From contig JACGWO010000002.1 in the NCBI GenBank assembly GCA_034509735.1, positions 27,389,636 to 27,453,635 on the forward strand: a DNA stretch of 64,000 bases, given 5' to 3'. Shown one piece after another: positions 46,050 to 56,970 of the stretch. The notes below the pieces were generated by a model. The model worked only from the letters and a program-made list of their open reading frames with translations, was not told where the DNA came from and searched no databases. This stretch comes from Sesamum alatum (taxonomy: Eukaryota > Streptophyta > Magnoliopsida > Lamiales > Pedaliaceae). Every line of letters starts with the position of its first letter. Position 1 is the first letter of the stretch. The position numbers and the translations under genes are program-made.

Positions 46050-48237
46050 TGTTAGGAAAGCGAATCGACCCGGGAACGTGGCGGAAGTGCGATGGACAAA
46101 AACGTGCAGAATAAAAGAATTTAAATCGCGTTCAAGGGGTGTGGCCTTGAACGTTCGCTGGCTATCAGTGTAGAAAGGCAAAATATAAACATATATAAAA
46201 TAAACAAACGTTTGTGGCTATAGAATAAAGAAGAAACTGAGAGCATAAATGTAAATCGGAATACCTTTCTCGATTTTGTATTTCGATTGACTACACGCGT
46301 TGATTTCTCCCGACATTCATCCACGCGAGGTCCTGATGTGGAGACCCTCTAAAGTCATCCACACCACACCGGGAGAGACCTCATTTTTCTTACTAGAGAA
46401 AAATGGATCTAGAGGATGAAATCGAAGAAGGGATTACACTATCAAATTAGTGTTCCTTCTTGATCTTACTTTGTTCTTCAATTGATCCTAGATCAATGAA
46501 GCAACAAAGAGGGTTTAGAGAATAGAGAGAGAGGGTGTAGAGTGTGTTCATCTTTTTCTTAGAAAAAGATGAATATTAAAATTCATGTCTTTTGATGATA
46601 GTATATACACATATATATACTTTATTAATGTGATTATTAGAATGTGTCTAGGTTCATCCAAGGGTGTCTAGATACATTCCAATCAATCCCCATTAATCAT
46701 GAATCAAGCATACCATTTCATAAGGTATGATTTAATCATACCAAGTGAAAGAGGCTTGATTGGAATTGATTTGTCTCTTTCCAAAAGAGACAAGTCAACT
46801 TGTCATCAAACGTCTTCATGGCCAATTTTAGTACTTCGAAAAGAAGTAATTTTCAGCCATCCCCTTTTAGAAGAAGTCCAACTTCTTCTAATTCCAAAAG
46901 TGGAATTAACACCTCTCTTGGGCCAAGATTTAACGGACTGGATTTTATTATCATCCAATTACAATAAATAGAAGAACTAAATCATATTTAATTCATGGTC
47001 AAATTAAATAATTCCCGTTGATCTTTTAATCCAATTAAATGATGCAAGCTTCGATTCTCTACTTAATCGATAAATCTCATTTACCGATAAAATAAGGGCC
47101 CGATACAATATCGTCCCGTCCATCCAACCGTCAATCCCATAAGTAATCCAATTATTCATCATCCTCTGAAATTGACTCCAGTTCAATTCGTTCACCTCCT
47201 CGGTGATTTGTGTGTGACCCTTTAGGTTCACCCTCAGCTAGACTTGGGCTCGTGTCCAATAGGAGCTCACCACCATGGATAGCCTTCTAGCAATGGTCCA
47301 TGGCACTAGAGACTAGGTGAATGTTGGCGTGAACATTTAGGCGCCGATTCCGTACGGGTACAGTCCTACTGTCGACCGTCTCCCGGCCTTAGTCTAGGGT
47401 ATGGAATTGGGTGTCTGTTCCTATCCTTGACTAGGCAACTATTCTTGATACCCGAGATGCGTTTACTCTATCGATCAACTTAGGAAATCCTTTCCTACTC
47501 AATCAATTGCTATGGCCATAGACTTTCAGAGTCTAAACCATCTCAGAGCGCATAGGAGACATCACCGTCATATACTGCCAGGGAACGGATCCTATCTTGG
47601 AATCCACCATCCTCGCTACATACTCCAACTGCACTAGACTAGGCTTATAATGACCATCTTACAGAATGATCATCTCTCGCCAGATCTAAGATACAGTCTT
47701 TGTATGCACGCGACTGCCATGATTTCTCAAGTCCGAGGACTAATCCCGTACTATCGGAACCGGGAATTTCAGTCATACCGACCAAGCCCCAAGGCTTTCA
47801 TATGACGATTCCCGCGAGTCAATTCAGTCAGTTGACCACCTTGTCAACTAACCCACTAAAATTGCATAGACGACCTTCGTCTGTCGCCGATGAAACTCGG
47901 CACTCACCCAGTGAATGCAATACTTAGTGCAAGTCTCAGTAGGACACTCGATGCCCAGTCTCGAGGTCCTTGACTTGGAACATTTCAGACCAACCCTTAG
48001 AAGTTGGTTTCATAGCCGCCATCCAATGCGCAGCCCAACTATATGGGTTATCGAATTGGTCTGTGGGCATTTGTTGTGATGTCGAAACGAAGTTTAACGT
48101 TAGTAGTAAGCATAACAAACACAATGCTAGTGATGAATACTTACTCTATTCATCAAGATAATATTGTATTAATAAAGATTGACAAATGGTTTTCAAAACC
48201 GCCAATCCAATTGGCTTTCTGGTCACCTATTCTAACA
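46050..48237 (-). repeat. CopM2 5' LTR, type D (2188 bp)
   Basis: Plus strand begins TGTTAGGAAAGCG and ends CACCTATTCTAACA, the reverse of an LTR with TG...CA ends. The hairpin series is present (for example 46724-46742, arms GGTATGAT; TTGTCTCTTT with CCA near 46770; AGAAGAAGT with CCA near 46870). It matches 22508-24646 over the length. A frame of about 90 codons on the plus strand (46699-46971) is antisense to the LTR. Confidence 0.9.
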
Positions 48238-49369
48238 CAAACAAGTCTTCCGAAGCTAGAACATACATTTTGATGAAGTCATACGGGGATATTATTTGAT
48301 CAAGAATGAGTCCGATTCTTGTGTATACAAGAATATTAATGGGATCTCTATTGCGTTCCTAGTGCTTTACGTAGATGACATCTTGCTCATTAGGAATAAT
48401 GCTAAGATGTTGGGAACCACTAAAGCTTGGTTGTCAACACAATTTTCTATGAAGGATATGAGTGAGGCATCGTACATCCTTGGCATCAAGATCTACAAGG
48501 ATAGATCTAGAAGGATGTTAGGAATGGCCCAGTCCTCGTACATTGAGAAGGTCTTGAAGAGAAGGTCTTGAAGAGATTCAAGATGGAGAATTCAAAACGA
48601 GGATTCCTTCCTATGAGGCATGGAATTAAGTTGTCCAAGAAGCAGTCTCCTAAGACTGATGAGGAGCTTAAACAGATGTTGGACATCCTCTATGCTTCAG
48701 CAGTAGGCAGCATTCAATATATTGTCCAGTGCACTAGACCTGATGTGGCTTTCGCTTTGAGCGTGACTAGTCAATATCAGTCGTATGCCGGGGAGGCACG
48801 CTGCAGTGCGGTCAAAACTATCCTCAAGTATCTAAAAAGGACTAAGGACATGTTCTTGATCTACGGTGGAGGAGAATTGATACTGGAAGGTTGTACCGAC
48901 GCTATCTTTTAGTCGGATGACGATGATGCCAAGTCTCAGTCTGGTTTTTGTATACAGACCAAATGGTGGCGTGGTTGCTTGGAAGAGTTCCAAGCAGGCA
49001 ACCACAGCGGAGTCCACCATAGAGTCTGAATACATAGCAGCTTCGGAAGCTGCGAAGGAGGCGGTTTGGATGAAAAGCTACATCCAAGAGTTGGGTGTAA
49101 TACCTAGCATCGCTGAGCCAGTGGTTATCTTCTGCAATAAAAACGAGGAGATAGCTCAAGAAAAGGAATCGAGATCTCATCACCAATCCAAGCATATTCT
49201 TAGACGCTACCATTTTCTCAAAGAGATGGTTAGCAGGGGTGACGTTCGAATGGACCGAATCAGCTCCGCAGAAAATATAGCAGATCCACTTACTAAGCCC
49301 CTATCACAAGTTGCCCATACTCATCATCTAGATAAGATGGGTTTGAGGTCAATGGGTGATTGGCTTTAG
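48238..49369 (+). pseudogene. CopB1 pol: RT C-terminal half and RNase H
   Basis: Starts mid-RT (KQVFRS, about 48240), has frameshifts before FIKNESDSCVYKN, then LVLYVDDILLIRN with YVDD at 48368-48379. A 14-bp direct duplication of GAAGGTCTTGAAGA at 48546-48573 shifts the frame after YIEKVLKR. A TAG at about 48910 (CAG to TAG) interrupts RNase H, which continues (SSKQATTAESTIESEY, CNKNEEIAQEKE with the catalytic-type Asp changed to Asn) to LRSMGDWL at 49369. The protein differs from the A copies at many positions, as expected for a sister subfamily. Confidence 0.88.
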
Positions 49370-49383
49370 GTCAAGCGGGAGAT

Positions 49384-51614
49384 TGTTAGAATAGGTGACC
49401 AAAAAGCCAATAGGTTTGGGGTTTTGTAACCTATTTGACAACTTGATGTAATGTAATATTATGTAATGAATAAAATGAGTATTTGTTACCATTGGTACGT
49501 TCTTTGTTGTGCTCATTTTCCGTATGTTAAAATGGTGTTTTACATATATCACAACAAAGCCCACAGACCACGATTAACAACTCATGTAGTTGGGCCACGC
49601 ATTGGATGGTGGTCATGAAACCAACTGATAAAGAGTTGGGTCTGAAACATTCCAAGTGGAAGACCTCGAGACAGGGCATTGAGAGTCCTATAGAGACTTG
49701 CACCAAGAGTCGTGTTCATTCGATTAGTGCCGTGTTTCATCGATGACAGGGGACGCCTACACGATCTTGGTGGGTTAGTCGACTAGGGTCGAGCCGACTG
49801 AACTGACCCGCGGGGATTATCATATGGAAGCCTTGGAGGCTTGATCGGTATGATTGGAGTTCCCCGATTTCGATAGTACGGGAATAGTCCTCAGACTTGA
49901 GGAACCATGGCAATCACATACACAGGATGGTTGTATCTTGGATCTGGCGAGAGGTGATTATTCTATAAGATGAGCATTATAAGCCTTGTCCAGTGCATCA
50001 GAATGTGTGGCGAGGATGGTGGATTCCAAGAAGAGGATACGTCCTCTGTCAGTATGTGACAGAGGTATCTCCTATGTACTCGGAGACACGTTTATGCTGC
50101 TTAAACCTGTGGCCACAAAGGTTGGTCGAACAGGAAATGGTCTCCTGTGTCGATGCAATGAGGCATGCGTAGTCTCGAGTATTAAGCATAGTGCCTAGTC
50201 GAGGATGGGAACCGACGCCCAATTCCATACCCTAGACTAAGGGCAGGAGACAGTAGACGGAAGGACCGTACCCATACAAAATAGACACCTAAATGTTCAC
50301 ACCAGCATTCACCTAGTCTGTAGTGCCATGGATTGTTGCTAGACGGCCACCTATGGTAACGGGCCCCTATTGGACACGGGCCCAAGTGTAGCTAAGGGTG
50401 AACCTAAAGGGTCACACACAAATCACCAAGAAGGTGGAGAAATTGACTTGGAGTCAATTTCGGAGGATAATTAAGTAATTGGATTACTTAAGGGATTGTC
50501 CATTGGATGGACAGGTCGATATTATATCGGGCCCTCATTTAATTGGTAAATGGAATTTATCGATTAATGGAGAGAGTCGAAAGATTGGATCTTCTAATTG
50601 GATTAAAAGATTAATGAGGATTATTTAAGTGGACCTTAAATTAAAAGGGATTTAATTTTGTGTTCATTGGAATGTGATTACAGTGAAACCCAGTCCGTTA
50701 AATTTTGGCCCAAGTGGTGTGTTAATTCCATTTCTGGAATAGGAAGAAGTTGGATTTCTTCCCATAAGTGGTATGGCCGAAAATTACCACTCTTGGAGGG
50801 GTAAAAATTGGCCATACATGGCCTTGATGTAGTTGACTTGTCTCTTTTGGTAAGGGACAAATCAATTCCAATCAAGCCTCTGTCTTTTGATATAATTAAA
50901 TCATACCTTAAGAGATGGTAGGCTTGATTGATGAATTAGTGGGATTGATTGGAATGTATCTAGACATCCCTTGGATGAACCTAGACACATTCCAATAATC
51001 ACATTAATTTTGTATATATATGAGTATATACATTCATCAAAGCAAGAGAATTTATTATTCATCTTTTTCTAGGAAAAAGAAGAAAAATACTCTACACACC
51101 TCTCTCTAATTTTCTACCCTCTCTCTCTCTCTCTCTAACAAATCCCTTTGTTCTTCATTTGATCTTGGATCATTTGGAAGAACAAAGCAAGTTCAAGAAA
51201 AACAGTTATTAATAGTGTTCTATTTTCTTGAACCGAATCCTCCAAGATCCGTTTTCTTCTAGATAGGAAAACGTGTATATCTTCCAGTGTGGTGTGGATT
51301 ACCTCTAGAGAGTTCATACATTTGAACTTGGTGAGTATTTCCAGAGATGAACAATGCTAGTAGCCGTGCAAGTATTTAAACTATAAAGGTAATCTCGATT
51401 TTACGCTATTGTAGTTTATCTTTTATTTCTATGCCCTATGTACAATATATGCGTTTTAATATTGATACATCCTACATCGAACGCCTGGTTGAGCGTCCAA
51501 GGGAACACCTCTTGGGATTTTGTGATTATGTGATAATTTATGCCATTTTAAATTATTGCCCTTTTTCATCTCTCGCTTCCGCTGGCACTCCCGGGCGGAT
51601 CCTCTTGCCCTTAA
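49384..51614 (+). repeat. CopB1 3' LTR, type B (2231 bp)
   Basis: Starts TGTTAGAATAGGTGACCAAAAAGCC; the end is altered (GCCCTTAA where solo copies have GTCCTTCA). The hairpin series is present, for example 10-bp arms GAAATTGACT around TGG near 50449. Relative to the solo copies it is clearly diverged. It abuts the satellite array. Confidence 0.88.
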
Positions 51615-53766
51615 AGCACTTCCTTGACTATTTTTTTATACTCTTCGTGTTTATTTCTTGATCCGTTTGGTTTTGAAAAAAGTAGTAACATTAGATTCGT
51701 GTTTATTTTTTCCTAATAAAGAAAACATTCTAAACCTCATAATTTCATTAGATGCCTGCTTCCTTTTCAATATTACTATTACTTCTGAACAATAGGTTAG
51801 TTCGATACAAGTAAAGTAGTAAATGGCTGTTGTCACTCAAAGAAACCGGTTTATCCATGTAGAATTTCAACATGCACTTCCTTGACTATTTATTTATACT
51901 CTTCCTTCTGAAAAAAATAGTTTGGTTTCAAAAAAAGTACTAAGATTAGATTCGTGTTTATTTTTTTCTAATAAAAAAAAACATTCTAAGCCTCCTAATT
52001 TCATTAGATGTCTGCTTCATTTTCAATATTACTTAACTTCACAACAATAGGCTAGTTTCGAGACAAATAAAGGAGTAAATGGCTTTTTGTCACTCTAAGA
52101 AAACCCTGTTTATCCATGTAGAATATCTACATGCCCTTCTTTGATATTTATTTTTTATACACATCCGTCTGAAAAATAATCAACAATTCTTTTTTTATTC
52201 AACTATCCATTTTCTCCATAGTTTTTCATTTAACTATTGTTTTAACTATCCATTATTTAGAGATAAATAAAGGAGTAAATGGCTTTTGTCACTCAAAGAA
52301 ACCGGTATCATCAGAAGGAGTTTACACATGCCACATAAAGAAACCGGTTTATCCACGTAGAATTGGTACATGCACTTTCTTGACATTTTTTTATACTCTT
52401 TCTTCTGAAAACAAATAGTTTGGTTTCGAAAAAACTACTATGATTAGATCCGTATTTATTTTTTTCTAATAAAGAAAATCTTCTAAGCCGCATAATTTCA
52501 TTAGATGCCTGCTTCCTTTTCAATATTACTGTTACTTCTCAACAATAGGTTAGTTTCAAGACAAGTAAAGGAGTAAATGGCTCTTGCACTCAAACAAACC
52601 GGTATCTTCGGAAGGAGTTTACACATGCCACATAAATAAACTGATTTCTCCATGTGGAATTTGTACATGCACTTCCTTGACTATTTCTTTATACTTCTCC
52701 TTCTCAAAGAATAGTTTGGTTTCGAAAAAAGTACTAAGATGGATTCGTGTTTATTTTTTTCTAATAAAGAAAACATTCTAATCCTCATAATTTCATTAGA
52801 TGTCTGCTTCCTTTTTGCTATTACTTTTACTTCTCAACAATAGGTTAGTTTCAAGACAAGTGAAGGAGTAAATGACTTTTTTCACTCAAAGAAATCAGTA
52901 TCTTCAGAAGGACTGTACACATGCCACATAAATCAACCGGTTTCTCCATGTAGAATTTCTACATGCACTACCTTCACTATTTCTTTATACTCTTCCTTCT
53001 GAAAAAAATAGTTTGGTTTTGAAAAAAGTACTTAGATTAGATTCGTGTTTTTTTTTTTTTCTAATAAAGAAAACCTTATAAGCCTCATAATTTCTTTAGA
53101 TGCCTGCTTCATTTTCATTATTATTGTTACTTCTCAACAATAAGTTAGTTTCGAGACAAGTAAAGGAGTAAATGGCTTTTGTCACTCAAAGATATCGGTA
53201 TCGACAGAAGGAGTTTACACATGCCACATAAATAAACTGTTTTCTCCATGTAGAATTTCTTCATGCACTTCCTTGACTATATTTTTATACTCTTCCTTCT
53301 AAACAAAATAGTTTGATTTCAAAAAAAATACTAAGATTAGATTCGCGTTTGGTTTTTTCTAATAAAGAAAACATTCTAAGCCTCATAATTTCATTAGATG
53401 CCTGCTTCCTTTCCAATATTACTGTTAGTTCTCAACAATAGGTTAGTTTTGAGACAAGTAAATGAGTAAATGGCTTTTGTCACTCAAAGAAACCGGTATC
53501 TTCAGAAGGAGTTTACAAATGCCCCATGAAGAAACCGGTTTCTCCACGTAGAATTTCTACATGCACTTCCTTAACTATTTGTTTATTCTCTGCCTTCTTG
53601 AAAAAATAGTTTGGTTTTAAAAAAAGTACTACGATTAGATTCGTGTTTATTTTTTTCTAATAAAAAAAACATTCTAAGCCTCATAATTTCATTAGATGCC
53701 TGCTTCCTTTTCAATATTACTGTTACTTCTCAACAATAGGTTAGTTTCGAGACAAGTAAAGGAGTA

Positions 53767-54926
53767 AATGTCTTTTGTCACTCAAAGAAACCGGTATCGT
53801 CAGAAGGAGTTCACACATGCGACATAAATAAATCGGTTTCATCATGTAGAATTTCTACATGGACTTCCTTGACTATTTTTTTATACTCTTCCTCCTGAAA
53901 AAGATAAGTTGGTTTTGAAAAAATTACTAAGATTAGATTCGTTTTTATTTTTTTCTAATAACGAAAATATTTTGAGCCTCATAATTTCATTAGACACCTG
54001 CTTCCTTTTCAGTATTACTGTTATTTCTCCACTACAGATTAGTTTCGAGACAAGTAAAGGAGTAAATGGCTTTTGTCACTCAAAGAAACCGATATTGTCA
54101 GAAGGAGTTCACACATGCCACATAAATAAACTGGTTTCTCCATGTGCAATTTCTACATGCAGTTCCTTGACTATTTCTTTATACACCTCCTTCTAAAAAA
54201 AATAGTTTGGTTTCGAAAAAAGTACTAAGACTAGATTCGTGTTTATCTTTTCTAATAACGAAACATTCTAAGCCTCATAATTTCATTAGATGCCTGCTTC
54301 CTGTCCAAATTACTGTTATTTCTCAACAATAGGTTAGTTTCGAGACAAGTAAAGGAGTAAATGGCTTTTGTCACTCAAAGAAACCGGTATCTTCAGAAGG
54401 AGTTCACACATGCCACATAAATAAATCGGTTTCTCCATGTAGAATTTCTATATGCACTTCCTTGACTATTTTTTTATACTCTTCCTCCTAAAAAAAATTG
54501 TTTGGTTTCGAAAAAGGTACTAAGATTAGATTTGTGTTTATTTTTTCTAATAACAAAAACATTCTAAGCCTCATAATTTTATTACATGCCTGCTTCCTTT
54601 TCAGTATTACTGTTACTTCTCAGCTACAGGTTAGTTTCGAGACAAGTAAAGGAGTAAATGGCTTTTGTCACTCAAAGAAACCAGTATTGCCAGAAGGAGT
54701 TCACACATGCCACATACATAAACCGGTTTCTCCATGTAGAATTTCTACATGCACTTCCTTAATGATTTTTTTATACTCTTCCTTCTGAAAAAATAGTTTG
54801 GTTTCGGAAAAAGTACTAAGATTAGATTCGTCTTTATTTTTTCTAATAAAGAAAACATGCTATGCTTGCTTCATATTACTATTACTACTTAACAATAGGT
54901 TAGTTTCGAGACAAGTAAAGGAGTAA
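53767..54926. repeat. Satellite higher-order repeat, first four-monomer block (1160 bp)
   Basis: Block with diagnostic variants in order: AATGTCTTTTG (53767), AAAAAGATAAGTTGG (about 53899), CACCTCCTTCTAAAAAAAATAG (about 54184, read in two pieces), GGTACTAAGATTAG, and a 27-bp deletion with ACATGCTATGCTTGC (about 54855). Every variant recurs 1160 bp further on. Confidence 0.85.
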
Positions 54927-56086
54927 ATGTCTTTTGTCACTCAAAGAAACCGGTATCGTCAGAAGGAGTTCACACATGCGACATAAATAAATCGGTTTCA
55001 TCATGTAGATTTCTACATGCTTCCTTGACTATTTTTTTATACTCTTCCTCCTGAAAAAGATAAGTTGGTTTTGAAAAAATTACTAAGATTAGATTCGTTT
55101 TTATTTTTTTCTAATAACGAAAATATTCTAAGACTCATAATTTCAATAGACGCCTGCTTCCTTTTCAGTATTACTGTTATTTCTCAACTACAGGTTAGTT
55201 TCGAAACAAGTAAAGGAGTAAATGGCTTTTGTCACTCAAAGAAACCGATATTGTCAGAAGGAGTTCACACATGCCACATAAATAAACTAGTTTCTCCATG
55301 TGCAATTTCTACGTGCAGTTCCTTGACTATTTCTTTATACACCTCCTTCTAAAAAAAATAGTTTGGTTTCGAAAAAAGTACTAAGACTAGCTTCGTGTTT
55401 ATTTTTTTCTAATAACAAAACATTCTAACCCTCATAATTTCATTAGATGCCTGCTTCCTAACCAAATTACTGTTAGTTCTCAACAGTAGGTTAGTTTCGA
55501 GACAAGTAAAGGAGTAAATGGCTTTTGTCACTCAAAGAAACCAGTATCTTCAGAAGGAGTTCACACATGCCACATAAATAAATCGGTTTCTCCATGTAGA
55601 ATTTCTACATGCACTTCCTTGACTATTTTTTTATACTCTTCCTCCTTGAAAAAAAAAAGTTTGGTTTCGAAAAGGGTACTAAGATTAGATTTGTGTTTAT
55701 TTTTTCTAATAACGAAAACATTCTAAGCCTCATAATTTCAATAGATGTCTGCTTCCTTTTCAGTATTACTGTTACTTCTCAGCTATAGGTTAGTTTCGAG
55801 ACAAGTAAAGGAGTAAATGGCTTTTGTCACTCAAAGAAACCAGTATTGCCAGAAGGAGTTCACACATGCCACATACATAAACCGGTTTCTCCATGTAGAA
55901 TTTCTACATGCATTTCCTTAATAATTTTTTTATACTCTTCCTTCTGAAAAAAATAGTTTGGTTTCGGAAAAAGTACTAAGATTAGATTTGTCTTTATTTT
56001 TTCTAATAAAGAAAACATGCTATGCTTGCTTCATATTACTATTACTTCTTAACAATAGGTTAGTTTCGATACAAGTAAAGGAGTAA
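54927..56086. repeat. Satellite higher-order repeat, second four-monomer block (1160 bp)
   Basis: Adjacent copy of 53767-54926 with the same variant order: AATGTCTTTTG (54927), AAAAAGATAAGTTGG (about 55059), ACACCTCCTTC (about 55339), GGGTACTAAG, and ACATGCTATGCTTGC with the same deletion (about 56015). Small differences show that the block duplication is older than the last mutations. Confidence 0.85.
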
Positions 56087-56970
56087 ATGGCTTTTGTCAC
56101 TCAAAGAAACCGGTATCTTCAGAAGGAGTTTACACATGCCACATAAAGAAACCGATTTCTCCATGTAGAATTTCTTCATGCAATTCCTTGACTATATTTT
56201 TATACTCTTCCTTCTGAAAAAAATAGTCTGATTTCGAATAAAATATTAAGATTAGATTCGTGTTTATTTTTTTCTAACAAAGAAAACATTCTAAGCCTCG
56301 TAATTTCATTACATGCATGCTTCCTTTCCAATATTACTGTTACTTCTCAACAATAGGATAGTTTCGAGAAATGTAAGAGAGTAAATGGCTTTTGTCACTC
56401 AAAAAAACCGGTATCTTCAGAAGGAGTTTACAAATGCCCCATAAAGAAACCGGTTTCTCCATGTAGAATTTCTACATGCACTTCCTTGACTATTTTTTTA
56501 TACTCTTCCTTCTGAAAAAAAATTGTTTGATTTCAGAAAAAGTACTAAGATTAGATTCGTGTTTATTTTTTCTAATAAAGAAAATATTGTAAGCTTTATA
56601 ATTTCATTAGATGCCTACTTCCTTTTCAATACTACTGTTACTTCTCAACAATGGGTTAGTTTCGAGACATGTAAAGGAGTAAGTGACTTTTGTCACTCAA
56701 AGAAACTGGTACCTTCAGAAGGAGTTCACGCATGCCACATAAATAAACCGATTTCTCCATGTAGAATTTCTACATGCACTTCCATGACTATTTTTTTATA
56801 CTCTTCGTTCCGGAAAATATAGTTTGGTTTCGAAAAAAGTACTAAGATTAGATTCGTGTTTATTTCTTTTTCTAACAAAGAAAACATTCTAAGCCTCATA
56901 ATTTCATTGGATGTCTGCTTCCTTTTCAATATTACTTATACTTCTCAACAATAGGTTAGTCAATGGCTTT

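Larger units (their letters stand above)
22508..48237 (-). mobile_element. CopM2, old copia element on the minus strand, split by later insertions
   Basis: Minus-strand order: 5' LTR type D (48237-46050), primer binding site (46047-46035), leader (46034-45958 and 32024-30184), gag (30183-29319), pol (29318-27749 and 25528-24647), 3' LTR type D (24646-22508). CopA3 (32025-45957) interrupts the leader, and a solo type B LTR (25529-27748) interrupts RT. It is the host of the other insertions and by far the most eroded, so it is probably the oldest. No target duplication is visible (TTTCA left, CAAAC right). Confidence 0.82.
48238..51614 (+). mobile_element. CopB1, 5'-truncated copia element with type B 3' LTR
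   Basis: Contains the second half of pol (48238-49369), a polypurine tract (GTCAAGCGGGAGAT) and a type B LTR (49384-51614). The front half should lie left of CopM2 if CopM2 was inserted in it, but left of CopM2 is the CopA2 LTR, so the front half was lost. This is the only type B element here with coding sequence. Confidence 0.8.
51615..56970. repeat. Satellite array, about 18-19 monomers of about 297 bp
   Basis: The landmark CACTTCCTTGACTATTT recurs at about 51618, 51875, 52132, 52371, 52666, 52964, 53264, 53561, 53861, 54159, 54453, 54750, 55021, 55313, 55610, 55909, 56179, 56475 and 56775. Spacing is mostly 293-300 bp; the first three monomers are shorter (257, 257, about 239) and two others are 270. 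Each monomer carries AAGTACTAAGATTAGATTCGTG-like, TAGATGCCTGCTTCC, TTAGTTTCGAGACAAGTAAAG and GAAACCGGTATC blocks. Open frames of about 95 codons repeat with the monomer but look like no protein I know. Left end meets the CopB1 LTR; right end is cut by CopA4 inside a monomer. Confidence 0.95.

Noticed and set aside
46699..46971. About 90-codon frame antisense to the type D LTR, also at 23124-23393, with relatives in type B (37810-38100)
   Set aside because: Nearly all differences between the two D copies change the amino acid, so there is no sign of protein selection; the similarity is explained by the hairpin series it overlaps.
53909..54196. 95-codon frames repeating in the satellite (also 54498, 55065, 56523)
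   Set aside because: They recur only because the monomer recurs, most monomers have them broken, and the sequence looks like translated AT-rich satellite.
51615..56970. Possible CRISPR array or bacterial origin
   Set aside because: Repeat unit is near 300 bp with no short spacer pattern, and everything around it is plant retrotransposon.
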